Below, in pieces: positions 8,391 through 16,896 of a stretch of 64,000 nucleotides of DNA. Source of the DNA: Chloroflexota bacterium (lineage in GTDB: Bacteria; Chloroflexota; Limnocylindria; Limnocylindrales; CSP1-4); the NCBI GenBank assembly GCA_947475545.1, contig CANJLL010000007.1:120870-184869 (forward strand), given 5' to 3'. Below the pieces are notes generated by a model that was not told the origin of the DNA, did no database searches, and saw only the letters and a list, made by a program, of their open reading frames with translations. Numbering within the stretch: the first letter of the stretch is position 1; each line of letters begins with the position of its first letter. Both the position numbers and the translations under genes were made by a program.

Positions 8391-10603
8391 GGACGAGCCT
8401 CCTCGGGGTAGAGGCGGACCCGGCGATAGGGCTCCCGCCCACGCGAACGGGAGACGAGGTTGGCCCGCTCGGCCATCTGGTGCTGCAGCCGGCGGATGAA
8501 CGCGTTCTGGGGCGCCAGCTCCACGGGCTGGCTCTGCTCCAGGACCAGGCCGATGGCGTCTTCCGTCTCGTGCAGCGCGATCTCGCGCGGGTCGAGCTCC
8601 AGCGAGAAGATGGAGGTCAGCGACGCCTGCATCTGGGGGATGGTATTGGTCTTGAGGACATAGACCGGGAGGGCACGCTCCTCGGCCTCCCGGAGCTGGG
8701 GCGGCTTGGTCCGGTACTCGGTCCGGAGCGTGATGACCACGTCGGCGTCGTCGACGTCGCGGGCGATCAGCGCGGGCAGCTGCAGATCGCGGATGGCGCT
8801 CTCCAGGCGCTTCCGGCTCACCCCCAGCGGGAGCACCCGGAGTGTCGGGAGCGATCCGGGCCCCTCGACGCGGAGTGCGGGCCGTTCGAAGGGGCCCGTC
8901 GGGCCATCGTCGTCGTCGCCCAGGAGGTCGGCCTCCAGGTCCGCTTCGTCCAGGTCGTCCATATTGATGGGCGCCGTCCCCTCGTCGGTCCGCAGGGCCG
9001 CGATGGTCCGGCCAGCCTGGTCGCGCCATGCCTTCTCGCGCTCAAGCTCGCGGGTCTCCCGGGCCCGGGGCAGCGGCGCGGGCGGGACCGGGCCGACGCC
9101 GCGCTCGACGGGACCACGGTCCGCGATCTCGCCGGCCACGAACGGGCCGTCACCGCCGAGCCACGAGCTGGGCGCCGACCGCGGATGGCCGGCTGCCGCC
9201 GAGGTGAACGCGCTGGTGGAGCCCCCTGCAGGGCCCCCTTCGGAACCGGCATCGCCGCGCGAGCTCTCGCGGACCTCACGTGCGCCGCTGCCGCCGGCCG
9301 CACCGCCGGTTCGCGGCGTGGGTCCTGGGGGCGATGCGAAGCGCTCGCCGGGCATCGTGGCGTTCCGCCCCGGGCGCCAGCCGCCGGCCGCACCGGGCCG
9401 ATACCCGGGTCGTGCCGCCCCGCGCTCGCCATCACGGCCCCCCGCGTCGCGGTAGCCGGCGTCGCGATAGTTGCCGCCGCGATAGCTGCTGCCGTCACCG
9501 CGCCAGCCGGGCTCGGTCCGCCAGCCACCCTGGCCGACCAGGCCGGCGAAGCGCTCGGCGCCCACCTGGTCCCGGGGAGAGGGCTTGGGCCGCGACTGCG
9601 TCCGGTGGACCCCCTCCTCGTCGCGCCAACGCAGCTCCGGGGCGACCGGGTCGCCGCGCAGCATGGCGTCCACCGTCTCGCCGACGTCGGCGTGGGTCAG
9701 GACCCGTTCACGGTCCTGGATCTCGATGATCACGTCGAACGTGGGCGGCGCCTTGCGCTCCAGGACGCTCTTCTGCGTCCGGCGGCGGCGCGCCTCCTCG
9801 TCCCCCAGGGTGACGCTCTGGATCCCGCCGATCAGGTCGGAGAGGGTGGGGTTGAGCATCAGGTTGTCGAGGTTGTTGCCGTGCGCCGTCCCGATCAGCT
9901 GGACGCCGCGTTCGGCGATGGTCCGGGCGGCCTGGGCCTCCAGCTCCGTCCCGATCTCGTCGATGACGATGACCTGGGGCATGTGGTTCTCCACCGCCTC
10001 GATCATCACCTCGTGCTGCAGCGACGGCGTCCGGACCTGCATCCGGCGCGCCTTGCCGATGGCCGGGTGCGGGATGTCGCCGTCGCCGGCGATCTCGTTG
10101 GAGGTGTCGACCACCACCACGCGCTTGCCCAGGTCGTCGGCCAGGACGCGGGCCGCTTCGCGCAGCATGGTGGTCTTGCCGATGCCCGGGCGCCCCATGA
10201 TCAGGATGCTCTTCCCGGACTCCACGAAGTCGTTGATGATCTCGATGGTCCCGTAGACGGCGCGCCCGATGCGGCAGGTCAGCCCCACGACCTTGCCGGT
10301 CCGGTTCCGGATGGCGCTGATCCGGTGGAGCGTTCGCTCGATGCCCGCGCGGTTGTCGTCCCCAAAGAGGCCGATGTGCTCGACCACGTGGGCGATGTCC
10401 GCCTCGGTGATCTCGCGCTCCAGGAGCGTCACCTCGCTGTTGGGGAAGCGCGCCTCCGGCCGACGCCCAAGGTCGATGACGACCTCGATGAGGTTCTCCT
10501 TGTCGGGCAGGGCATGGACCGCCGCCACGATCTCGGGCGGGAGCGCCGCCAGGAGGGCCTCAAGGTCGTCGATCGACTCGCGCTGACGGGGTGCTGAGCT
10601 CAC
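8381..10603 (-). CDS. AAA ATPase with R3H domain (Ycf45/SpoIIIAA-like)
   Basis: A 740-residue protein. The N-terminal half is an ATPase of the SpoIIIAA/Ycf45 group: Walker [10 protein letters not shown], Walker B-like [10 protein letters not shown] and the sensor segment [13 protein letters not shown] long disordered linker (about residues 320-590) is rich in Gly, Arg, Tyr and Pro, with repeats such as [13 protein letters not shown] and GYRPG. The C-terminus carries a typical R3H single-stranded nucleic-acid-binding domain ([20 protein letters not shown], then [10 protein letters not shown]). Function is unproven; an ATP-driven RNA or ssDNA-binding role is inferred. GTG 10603 was chosen for its GGAGG at 5 nt; ATG 10630 would overlap the upstream gene. 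Confidence 0.9.
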   Translation of the reverse strand: MSSAPRQRESIDDLEALLAALPPEIVAAVHALPDKENLIEVVIDLGRRPEARFPNSEVTLLEREITEADIAHVVEHIGLFGDDNRAGIERTLHRISAIRNRTGKVVGLTCRIGRAVYGTIEIINDFVESGKSILIMGRPGIGKTTMLREAARVLADDLGKRVVVVDTSNEIAGDGDIPHPAIGKARRMQVRTPSLQHEVMIEAVENHMPQVIVIDEIGTELEAQAARTIAERGVQLIGTAHGNNLDNLMLNPTLSDLIGGIQSVTLGDEEARRRRTQKSVLERKAPPTFDVIIEIQDRERVLTHADVGETVDAMLRGDPVAPELRWRDEEGVHRTQSRPKPSPRDQVGAERFAGLVGQGGWRTEPGWRGDGSSYRGGNYRDAGYRDAGGRDGERGAARPGYRPGAAGGWRPGRNATMPGERFASPPGPTPRTGGAAGGSGAREVRESSRGDAGSEGGPAGGSTSAFTSAAAGHPRSAPSSWLGGDGPFVAGEIADRGPVERGVGPVPPAPLPRARETRELEREKAWRDQAGRTIAALRTDEGTAPINMDDLDEADLEADLLGDDDDGPTGPFERPALRVEGPGSLPTLRVLPLGVSRKRLESAIRDLQLPALIARDVDDADVVITLRTEYRTKPPQLREAEERALPVYVLKTNTIPQMQASLTSIFSLELDPREIALHETEDAIGLVLEQSQPVELAPQNAFIRRLQHQMAERANLVSRSRGREPYRRVRLYPEEARPWR

Positions 10604-10616
10604 GTAGTCCTCCAAC

Positions 10617-11669
10617 CTAGCGGACGCCAACCGGGGCCAGTGCCGGCTCGGCGACGCGGACGAGGGTCTCCTTGAGGAGAAGCGTGACGGTGGCGATTGC
10701 CTCGAAGCCGGCCTCCTCCATGCAGCCCGGGGTGGGTCCCTCGTAGGTCCGAATGGGTGTCAGGACGCCGTGGTCGCGTCGGTCCGTGGCCGCCGCGATG
10801 ACACCCAGGCCAAAGTCCATCAGCGGTGCGGTGTCCACCTCCGGGCGGGCCATGATCTTGAGATAGTGCGGCTGGTCCTCCTTGGCCAACCCCAGCTGGA
10901 CGAGCGCCGCCAGCTCAGTGCCATCCTTGCCGCCCCCGGGGGCCGCCTGCACGAACGTCTCCACGTCGGCAAAGCGCAGGATGGGCGCCAGCGAGCTGCG
11001 CGGGAGGCGGAGGCTGATCCCGTGCCGCTCCCAGTCCGAGAGGCGGTAGGCCTCCAGGCGCTGGACCGGCGTGGGCGTGACGGCCGAGTAGAGCCGCATC
11101 AGCGCGACGGCATCCGTGGGCGCCGCCAGCCTGATTCCCGAGGCCGTGGCCTGGCCTTCGCCCCATGGCGCCGGCAGCGCTCGGCCGGGCGCACGGAACC
11201 AGAGGGTCTCGTCGCCGTAGCGCACGAACCCGGCCTGCATGAACAGCTCCACGTTGCCGACGGCATCGGCACACGCGACATGGAATCGCTGTGCACCGCG
11301 CTTGGAGCCGTCCCGGAGCAAGTGCTGGACCAGGCGGAAGCGGATGTCGCCCGCATCCTGGTGGCCGATGGCATCCAGCTCCACCACGGTCCACTCGTCG
11401 CGCGACGCCTCGCGCTCCACGCGGACCAGGCCGGCCAGCCGCCGCTGGTTGTCGTAGACGAACAGCAGGTCGTTGGGGCGGAAGGCGCCCAGCGGCAGCC
11501 GGAAGAGGCTGAACATCCCGATCCGCGGGCCGCTCACGGGCAGGCCAAGAGAGCGCGTGTCCGGGCTATCCGACTGGCACAGGCGCGACAGCTCGCCGAG
11601 CGCTGGCAGGTCCGTCAGGCGCGCCGCGCGGACCTTGCCGGCGGCGCGGCCGATGCGTGGCTCCCTCAT
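10617..11669 (-). CDS. GNAT-family acetyltransferase-like protein
   Basis: A 350-residue protein whose first half resembles a GNAT N-acetyltransferase: [18 protein letters not shown], the strand [25 protein letters not shown] and [25 protein letters not shown]. The last is the typical neighbour-residue segment before the final strands. The second half may be a second, diverged GNAT-like domain ([19 protein letters not shown]). The acyl acceptor is unknown. Its ATG overlaps the pdxT stop as ATGA, showing tight coupling, and the R3H-ATPase follows 13 nt later. Presence in the vitamin B6-tmk run suggests housekeeping co-expression, not necessarily shared function. Confidence 0.8.
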   Translation of the reverse strand: MREPRIGRAAGKVRAARLTDLPALGELSRLCQSDSPDTRSLGLPVSGPRIGMFSLFRLPLGAFRPNDLLFVYDNQRRLAGLVRVEREASRDEWTVVELDAIGHQDAGDIRFRLVQHLLRDGSKRGAQRFHVACADAVGNVELFMQAGFVRYGDETLWFRAPGRALPAPWGEGQATASGIRLAAPTDAVALMRLYSAVTPTPVQRLEAYRLSDWERHGISLRLPRSSLAPILRFADVETFVQAAPGGGKDGTELAALVQLGLAKEDQPHYLKIMARPEVDTAPLMDFGLGVIAAATDRRDHGVLTPIRTYEGPTPGCMEEAGFEAIATVTLLLKETLVRVAEPALAPVGVR

Positions 11670-12373
11670 GCCGCGCTGCTCGACCCGGCCGCACCGCCCC
11701 GGCGGGTGGGCTGCTGGCGGTGGCCGGATCCCTCGGCCCGCTCCTGGTGCTCGGCCGCCATGGTGGCGATCAGGCGATGGAAACGCGTCTCGCCCGCGAG
11801 CTCGGGATGGAAGGCGGTGCCCAGCAGGTTCCGCTCCCGGACCGCCACCACCCGGCCGTCGTCCAGCCTCGCCAGGACCTCGACGTCCGCCCCGACTCGT
11901 TCAATGACGGGGGCGCGGATGAAGACGCCGTGGACCGGCGGGTCACCAAGGACCGGGACCGCGAGGTCCGTCTCGAACGAGTCCAGCTGGCGCCCGAACG
12001 CGTTGCGTCGCACAGTCACGTCCATGAGCGGGAGGATGGGCTCCTCCCCGCCGGCGATCTCGCGGGCCAGCACGATCAGGCCGGCGCACGTCCCGAACAT
12101 GGGTGCACCGCTCGCGGCGAAGTCCAGCAGCGGCCCGCGCAGCTCCCAGCGGGCGATGAGGCGGCGGATGGTGGTGCTCTCACCGCCGGGCAGGATCAGG
12201 CCGGCGATCCCGGCCAGGTCGCGCGGCAGCCGGACCGGCACGCCCTGGACGCCGATCCCGGCGAGGGTCTCCAGGTGCTCGCGGAACGCGCCCTGCAGGG
12301 CGAGGACCCCGATCCGCACGGGCGTCCCCGGGTCCGCCGTCATCGGCGCAGCCGTCATCGGCGCAGCCGCCAT
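11666..12373 (-). CDS. pdxT: Pyridoxal 5'-phosphate synthase glutaminase subunit
   Basis: Hydrolyses glutamine and passes ammonia to PdxS for R5P-dependent PLP synthesis. Class I amidotransferase features are present: IGVLALQGAFREHL, GGESTTIRRL, the nucleophile Cys in FGTCAGLI and His/Glu in AFHPEL. About 25 Gly/Ser/Arg-rich residues extend past the usual C-terminus. The start is uncertain because a 15-bp tandem repeat supplies three in-frame ATGs (12373, 12358, 12343); the fold begins 21 codons after the first. I list the outermost (235 residues). pdxS ends 31 nt upstream, and the GNAT gene overlaps the stop. Confidence 0.95.
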   Translation of the reverse strand: MAAAPMTAAPMTADPGTPVRIGVLALQGAFREHLETLAGIGVQGVPVRLPRDLAGIAGLILPGGESTTIRRLIARWELRGPLLDFAASGAPMFGTCAGLIVLAREIAGGEEPILPLMDVTVRRNAFGRQLDSFETDLAVPVLGDPPVHGVFIRAPVIERVGADVEVLARLDDGRVVAVRERNLLGTAFHPELAGETRFHRLIATMAAEHQERAEGSGHRQQPTRRGGAAGSSSAA

Positions 12374-12380
12374 CGGCGCC
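12336..12380. repeat. 15-bp tandem repeat, 3 copies, at pdxT start
   Basis: GCCGTCATCGGCGCA at 12336 and 12351, and a variant at 12366. On the coding strand each copy contains an ATG in frame with pdxT, encoding MTAAP-like units. Confidence 0.9.
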
Positions 12381-12404
12381 GCAACCCCGCCCGCGGGCGT
12401 GTGC

Positions 12405-13289
12405 CTACCAGCCTCGGACGGCAAATCGCTCCGATTCGGGGATCGATTCCATGGCGATGCCGCGCATCGGCGCACCGAGGCCCTTGGAGACCTCGGCGAT
12501 GATCCTGGCATCGTCGAAATGGGTGGTGGCCTGGACGATGGCGTTGGCCATCCGGGCCGGATCCTCGCTCTTGAAGATGCCGGAGCCCACGAACACGCCC
12601 TCGGCGCCCAGCTGCATGACCAGCGCTGCATCCGATGGGGTGGAGATGCCGCCCGCGACGAAATTGACGACGGGGAGCTTGCCCTCCGCCGCAATCTGCC
12701 TGACCAGCTCGTACGGGGCCTGGAGCTCCTTGGCGGCGACGAACAGCTCGTCCTCGCGCATGCCCTGGAGCCGCCGGATGGCCGCCAGCACGTCGCGCAG
12801 CTGGCGGACGGCCTCCACGACGTTGCCGGTGCCGGCCTCGCCCTTGGTCCGCATCATCGCGGCGCCCTCGTTGATGCGCCGGAGCGCCTCACCAAGGTTC
12901 CGGCAGCCGCACACGAACGGCACCGGGAAGGCGTGCTTGTCGATGTGGTTGACCTCGTCGGCCGGGGTCAGGACCTCCGACTCGTCGATGTAGTCGACGC
13001 CCAGGGCCTGGAGGACCTGCGCCTCCACGAAGTGCCCGATCCGTGCCTTGGCCATGACCGGGATGCTCACGGTCGCCATGATCCCCTCGATCATCGAGGG
13101 GTCCGACATGCGTGCGACGCCGCCAGCGGCGCGGATGTCCGACGGGACGCGCTCCAGGGCCATCACGGCGACGGCGCCGGCGTCCTCGGCGATGCGGGCC
13201 TGCTCGGGGGTGACGACGTCCATGATGACGCCGCCCTTGAGCATCTGGGCGAGGCCCTTCTTGGTGGCCCAGGTGGATGTCTCGGTCAT
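12405..13289 (-). CDS. pdxS: Pyridoxal 5'-phosphate synthase lyase subunit
   Basis: Forms PLP from ribose 5-phosphate, glyceraldehyde 3-phosphate and ammonia from PdxT. The 294-residue TIM barrel matches the family closely: [21 protein letters not shown] at the start, [17 protein letters not shown], the Schiff-base lysine in [16 protein letters not shown], the second catalytic lysine in [11 protein letters not shown], and [24 protein letters not shown] 13289 gives the canonical length; GTG 13310 would add seven residues. It heads the pdxS-pdxT-GNAT-ATPase-tmk run on the minus strand. Confidence 0.98.
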   Translation of the reverse strand: MTETSTWATKKGLAQMLKGGVIMDVVTPEQARIAEDAGAVAVMALERVPSDIRAAGGVARMSDPSMIEGIMATVSIPVMAKARIGHFVEAQVLQALGVDYIDESEVLTPADEVNHIDKHAFPVPFVCGCRNLGEALRRINEGAAMMRTKGEAGTGNVVEAVRQLRDVLAAIRRLQGMREDELFVAAKELQAPYELVRQIAAEGKLPVVNFVAGGISTPSDAALVMQLGAEGVFVGSGIFKSEDPARMANAIVQATTHFDDARIIAEVSKGLGAPMRGIAMESIPESERFAVRGW

Positions 13290-13423
13290 GGGTGGTGGGC
13301 TCTCCGACACGCTGGCGGGTGGCCGGCGCCCCGTGCTCCGGGGCAGCGCGATCGGGGGGGGCCGGCCAGGCCGCTCCCGCGATTATGGCACGGCGACCCC
13401 GGAACCCCGCGGGCGGGACCCGG

Positions 13424-14167
13424 TCAGCGGGACAGGGTCCGGACCACCCCCGACATGAGCGTCGTGGCCCGCCGGGCGGCGCCGGGCGAGAGGTGGCTGA
13501 GCGCCTCCACGAGGCCCAGCACGTCCTCGTCCGGGAGGCCCTCCAGGAGGCGGACCAACCGGATCACGGCCTCATCCGGCACGTCACCCAGCAGGCGCAC
13601 GGCGCGCTCCAGCTGGGTGGGCTCCAGGCGGCTCACCAGGCCCACCGCACGGTCGAAGAGGCGGACGAAGACGAGGAAGGTGGAGAGCCAGTCACGGAGC
13701 CGGACCAGGTCGGGATCGCCGGGCTGGCGGACCAGGGCAGCCAGCGTCTCGGCCAGGCTCTGCTCCAGGACGGTAACGATGGGGTCGCCCTCACGCACCT
13801 TGCGCTCCGCGACCACCCGGCCGAACCATCGCCAGTGATCGCCGATGGCCTGGTAGGCGGCCCCGGCCGGCCCCCGGCGTCCCACGCGGCGCGACTCGGC
13901 GACACGCTCGACGAGGCCCCAGGCTTCGGCCTCGGCGAGGGCCAGGCTGGCCGCCCGGTGGCTGAGCCCGAGGGCCTCGCGGACCTCGCGCTCGGTGAGC
14001 GGCTCCTGGCGCGCCATCAGGTACGCGTGGACGCGGGCGATGGCGGGGGCGATCCCCCACGCGGCGCCCATCTCGCCCCACGCGTCAGCAAGGCGGCGGC
14101 GGATGCGCTCTGCCCGAGAGGCGTCGTCGGGGCCGTCGGCCTGATCGGTCATGGGGCTCTCGATCAT
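13424..14167 (-). CDS. GbsR/MarR-like winged-helix transcriptional regulator
   Basis: A 247-residue DNA-binding protein. Residues about 37-105 form a winged helix of the GbsR type: APAIARVHAYLMARQEPLTEREVREALGLS, then a recognition helix HRAASLALAEAEAWGLVERV and wing RRGPAGAAYQA. GbsR proteins in other bacteria regulate choline or glycine-betaine uptake; the ligand here is unknown. The C-terminal half is helical, perhaps for oligomerisation. It is divergent from the MOSC gene, 45 nt apart, and may autoregulate both. ATG 14167 has TAGCAT 9 nt upstream; a second in-frame ATG lies at 14152. Confidence 0.82.
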   Translation of the reverse strand: MIESPMTDQADGPDDASRAERIRRRLADAWGEMGAAWGIAPAIARVHAYLMARQEPLTEREVREALGLSHRAASLALAEAEAWGLVERVAESRRVGRRGPAGAAYQAIGDHWRWFGRVVAERKVREGDPIVTVLEQSLAETLAALVRQPGDPDLVRLRDWLSTFLVFVRLFDRAVGLVSRLEPTQLERAVRLLGDVPDEAVIRLVRLLEGLPDEDVLGLVEALSHLSPGAARRATTLMSGVVRTLSR

Positions 14168-14176
14168 TGGAGATCG

Positions 14177-14182
14177 ATGCTA
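14177..14182 (-). promoter_or_regulatory. Possible -10 box for the GbsR-like gene (TAGCAT)
   Basis: TAGCAT on the minus strand, 9 nt before ATG 14167. It faces away from the box at 14201-14206 in the same 45-nt divergent gap. Confidence 0.4.
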
Positions 14183-14200
14183 GCACCCGCCTCAGCCCGG

Positions 14201-14206
14201 TAGACT
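14201..14206 (+). promoter_or_regulatory. -10 box (TAGACT), leaderless type
   Basis: TAGACT, 6 nt before ATG 14213 of the MOSC gene. Confidence 0.5.
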
Positions 14207-14212
14207 CCGGTG

Positions 14213-14764
14213 ATGCTCGATCACCTGCCGTCCAACCCATCGCCCGCGGTTGTCGGCGGGGCGCCCGGCCGCGAAGGTGGCGGGGCCGGCCGCGTGGTCC
14301 AGGTGAGCGTGTCCAGCCCGGGCGGCGTCCCCAAGCTGCCCGTGGAGCGAGCGTGGGTGGGCCCGCTGGGCCTGGAGGGCGATGGGCACAAGGCGCCCCC
14401 GCACATCCACGGCGGACCCGAGCGCGCGGTGTGCCTGTATGCCATCGAGGCGATTGCGCGGGTGGCGGCCGATGGGCACGAGGCGTTCCCGGGCGCGTAC
14501 GGCGAGAACGTGACGGTCGAGGGGCTGGACTGGGCCGCCCTCCGGGTGGGCGACACGCTGTCGGTCGGCGACGACGGCCTGCTCATCGAGCTGACGGGTC
14601 CCACCGCGCCGTGCAAGAACAACGCCCGCTGGTTCATCGAGGGCGACATCTCGCGCATCTCGCACCAGCACTACCCGGCGGACGCGCGCTGGTATGCGCG
14701 GGTGCTGCTGGAGGGATCGGTCCGGCCCGGTGACCGCGTGGAGCTGCTTCGGCCCAAGGCCTGA
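14213..14764 (+). CDS. MOSC domain protein
   Basis: A 183-residue MOSC-domain protein, the module found at the C-terminus of molybdenum cofactor sulfurases and in YiiM-like proteins. Visible features are VVQVSVSSPGGVPKLPV, GLEGDGHKAPPHIHGGPERAV, GENVTVEGLDW and the conserved Cys in GPTAPCKNNARWF. Family members handle sulfur on a cysteine for metal-sulfur cofactors or reduce N-hydroxylated compounds. A molybdenum hydroxylase lies at 34462-37106, but no physical linkage exists. The ATG at 14213 fits the N6 promoter rule; GTG 14210 is in frame immediately before. Confidence 0.9.
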   Translation: MLDHLPSNPSPAVVGGAPGREGGGAGRVVQVSVSSPGGVPKLPVERAWVGPLGLEGDGHKAPPHIHGGPERAVCLYAIEAIARVAADGHEAFPGAYGENVTVEGLDWAALRVGDTLSVGDDGLLIELTGPTAPCKNNARWFIEGDISRISHQHYPADARWYARVLLEGSVRPGDRVELLRPKA

Positions 14765-15071
14765 CGGCAACGGGCGGCCGCACGCCGCCGGGTAGGGCGG
14801 CGCGGCCGGGCCGAACGCCTCGATCAGCCGGGCCGCAGGACCCAGCGGCAGCCCACCGCCACCCCCAGATTCCCACCGGGATGGCATTGGACAGCATCGC
14901 AGCCGGTCTGCGCTTGGTATCGCGGCGTTGACCGCAGGACTTAGCTGACCAAGGCTAACTTCGGCGGTCCTGGCACCCGAACCGGCAGTCGAGCCCGCGA
15001 CAGCCTCGCCCAATGCCATGGGGGTGGTCATTTGGTGACGAGCGGCGCGACCTTCGTGGCGCCGCGCCCAA
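14765..15071. other. Intergenic region with a short duplicated 3' gene end
   Basis: 307 nt without a supported gene. Positions 14824-14850 match 15072-15098, the 3' end of the VOC gene, at 25 of 27 bases. On the minus strand the copy encodes GCRWVLRPG plus stop, against GCRWILRPG plus stop in the intact gene. Upstream of this the similarity fades, so it looks like a remnant of a lost tandem copy or a recombination scar. No tRNA or clear terminator is seen. Confidence 0.5.
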
Positions 15072-15926
15072 TCAGCCGGGTCGCAGGATCCAGCGGCACC
15101 CGAGGGCGTCGACGGTTCGGTCGGGCAGGTCGGGACCGGCCAGGCGGACCACCGCCGATACGGCGCCTTGGCCCACGGTATGCGGCACCGCGGCACCCGA
15201 TCCGTCGCCTTCGCCCGCGGCACGCGGCACCGCGGCACGCGGCACCGCGGCACGCGGCACCGCGGCACGCGGCAGGATCCGCACGATCTGCCGGCCGACA
15301 TCTGCGTCACGCGCCCCGCGACCAGCCAGCGATGGTCGGAAACGCAGCCCGGCGACGCGGAGGAGCGACTGGAATGCCCGGTTGACGTCGTCGACCGGCA
15401 ACTCCAGCGCCTCGAGCCGCACGGGGCCGCCGGCCGGGTGCAGCTGCACCGCCCGCTCGGCCCGCTCGGCGGGCGTCCATTCGGCGGCGGTCGCATCGTG
15501 CTCAATCAGGAATGGCGCCGTGGGCCCGAGGGCGGGCGGACCCGCCAGCGTCCAGCGCACCGTTCGGCCATCGGGCCGCAGTCGCTCGCCTGGCATCACC
15601 GCACCCAGGCCTGCGCCGCGCGCCCGCAGCAGGTCCGCGTCGGTCTCCAGCGCGTCGGTCGCCAGGACGAAGGTGACAAGCCCTTGGCCCCGCTCGAGCA
15701 GCTCCAGGGTCGGCTTGCCGATCCACGAGCCTCTCGCCAGCGCCTCGTCGAAGACGCCGATCAGCTCCAGGTAGGTGTCGCCCAGCCAGCCCAGGCGGTT
15801 GAGCGTCCCCCATCGATCGTGGCGGCCGCCAGGCCCGATGGTGATGCCCAGCTCGCGCTCCAGCGTGTCGGCAGCCGCGTCGAGGTCCGGGACAGCGATG
15901 ACGAGGTGGTCGATCCCCTGCAGCAT
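15072..15926 (-). CDS. VOC (glyoxalase-like) domain protein
   Basis: A 284-residue protein starting MLQGIDHLVIAVPDLDAAADTLER, the classic vicinal-oxygen-chelate opening with a metal-binding His. It continues RWGTLNRLGWLGDTYLELIGVFDE and a second repeat ALELPVDDVNRAFQSLLRV, resembling the glyoxalase-like group of single-chain VOC proteins. Substrate is unknown. A 15-bp in-frame repeat inserts four AAVPR-like units near residue 225, in the second module. Start ATG 15926 is supported by TACGCT 6 nt upstream; an extension to 15992 adds non-family sequence. Confidence 0.85.
   Translation of the reverse strand: MLQGIDHLVIAVPDLDAAADTLERELGITIGPGGRHDRWGTLNRLGWLGDTYLELIGVFDEALARGSWIGKPTLELLERGQGLVTFVLATDALETDADLLRARGAGLGAVMPGERLRPDGRTVRWTLAGPPALGPTAPFLIEHDATAAEWTPAERAERAVQLHPAGGPVRLEALELPVDDVNRAFQSLLRVAGLRFRPSLAGRGARDADVGRQIVRILPRAAVPRAAVPRAAVPRAAGEGDGSGAAVPHTVGQGAVSAVVRLAGPDLPDRTVDALGCRWILRPG
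15216..15275. repeat. 15-bp tandem repeat, 4 copies, in the VOC gene
   Basis: Unit CGCGGCACGCGGCAC at 15216, 15231, 15246 and 15261 (the last with one change). It encodes pentapeptide repeats in frame in the VOC protein on the minus strand. Confidence 0.9.
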
Positions 15927-15932
15927 GCCCGG

Positions 15933-15938
15933 AGCGTA
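15933..15938 (-). promoter_or_regulatory. -10 box (TACGCT), leaderless type
   Basis: TACGCT on the minus strand, 6 nt before ATG 15926. Confidence 0.5.
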
Positions 15939-16050
15939 GCGGTCAGAGCGCGGGAGCGCCGCAGCGGAGCGTCGAAAGGTGGCGCCAGACACGGGTCAAG
16001 AACGTGACGCCAGGCACGGGGCAGCGCGGCGCGCGCCCGGCCGCTCACCG

Positions 16051-16056
16051 TAGACT
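16051..16056 (+). promoter_or_regulatory. Possible -10 box (TAGACT)
   Basis: TAGACT 33 nt before ATG 16090, leaving a leader with AAGGAGA as ribosome binding site. Confidence 0.35.
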
Positions 16057-16089
16057 TGGCGCAAGCCAGCCAAGGAGACCCCTCGCCCC

Positions 16090-16284
16090 ATGTCGCACGA
16101 GCCTGCCGCCACCCAGCTGCCCGGCACCCGGGCCGAATTGCTCACCCTGCACGCCGAGACCCGACGCCGGCGGAACGCGGCCGCGCACGGCAGCGAGGAG
16201 CACAAGCACGCCGTCGAGATGATCGGGCAGATCGAGGTCGAGATCGCCCGGGTGGACCGCGAGGCCACGCCGCCGCGTGTCTGA
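16090..16284 (+). CDS. Small hypothetical protein, 64 aa
   Basis: A charged 64-residue protein: TRAELLTLHAETRRRRNAAA and HKHAVEMIGQIEVEIARVDRE, predicted to form two amphipathic helices. No known family is recognised. Support for being real: AGGAGA 10 nt before the ATG, a TAGACT box at 16051 and GC-rich third positions. It is a single-gene unit upstream of the HNH gene, which has its own putative promoter. Confidence 0.6.
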   Translation: MSHEPAATQLPGTRAELLTLHAETRRRRNAAAHGSEEHKHAVEMIGQIEVEIARVDREATPPRV

Positions 16285-16352
16285 GGCCACACTGCCGCGC
16301 GTCTAGCGCCCAGGCGCCCCCGCTGGCGCGCAGCCTCCCGCGGGCAATGGGC

Positions 16353-16358
16353 TAGGAT
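16353..16358 (+). promoter_or_regulatory. -10 box (TAGGAT), near-leaderless
   Basis: TAGGAT 8 nt before ATG 16367 of the HNH gene; no Shine-Dalgarno lies between. Confidence 0.4.
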
Positions 16359-16366
16359 GCGGCGCA

Positions 16367-16882
16367 ATGGACGGGATCGTGCTCGTGCTGAACCAGAACT
16401 ACGAGCCGCTGAACGTCACGAATCTGCCCCGGGCCTTCCGCCTGGTATTTGGTGAGAAGGCCGAGGTGATCGAGTACGACCACCAGGTGATTCGGACGCC
16501 ACGGACGGAGTTCCGCGCGCCGTCGGTGATCCGCCTGCAGCACCAGGTCCGGCGGCCGCGCCCCCGCATCAAGCTGAGCCGGCGCGAGGTCTTCGTGCGT
16601 GATGACTACACCTGCCAGTACTGCGGCAAGCAGTCGCACGACCTGACCCTGGACCACGTCGTGCCACGCCACCGCGGCGGCGGCCACACGTGGGAGAACC
16701 TCGTCACGGCGTGCAAGGTGTGCAACCACCGGAAGGGCGGCAAGACGCTCGAGGAGGCCCGGTACCGGCTGCCACGGCCGCCATTCGAGCCGCGCAACGA
16801 CGTCTACTCGCTCTTCGCGCCGTACCTCGCCGACGAGCGCAACGGGGCGTGGCGGTCGTACCTGTTCCTGGGCCCCGGCTGA
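16367..16882 (+). CDS. HNH endonuclease domain protein
   Basis: A 171-residue protein of the widespread bacterial HNH family. It opens VLVLNQNYEPLNVTNLPRAF, followed by a basic stretch and an HNH core: the zinc-binding CQYCG, the catalytic LTLDHVVPRHRGG, ENLVTACKVCNHRKG, then a C-terminal RPPFEP segment. All expected metal and catalytic residues are present. Orthologs are common as chromosomal genes in Chloroflexota and Actinomycetota; their role is not known and need not be defence. It may share a transcript with the CCA-adding enzyme, which starts 15 nt after its stop. Confidence 0.9.
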   Translation: MDGIVLVLNQNYEPLNVTNLPRAFRLVFGEKAEVIEYDHQVIRTPRTEFRAPSVIRLQHQVRRPRPRIKLSRREVFVRDDYTCQYCGKQSHDLTLDHVVPRHRGGGHTWENLVTACKVCNHRKGGKTLEEARYRLPRPPFEPRNDVYSLFAPYLADERNGAWRSYLFLGPG

Positions 16883-16896
16883 CGGGCGGGCCGGCC

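Noticed and set aside
10770..13838. Long open frame on the plus strand opposite pdxS, pdxT and GNAT
   Set aside because: It is antisense to well-supported genes. Long stop-free antisense frames are expected at ~70% GC, and its product is Arg/Gly/Pro-rich with no domain.
14880..15010. Possible tRNA gene in the gap before the VOC gene
   Set aside because: A TTCG-containing stretch resembles a T-arm, but no acceptor, D or anticodon stems could be paired around it.
16367..16882. HNH nuclease as part of a defence island or group I intron
   Set aside because: It sits alone beside the CCA-adding enzyme, with no methylase, toxin or intron structure, and belongs to a family common on bacterial chromosomes.
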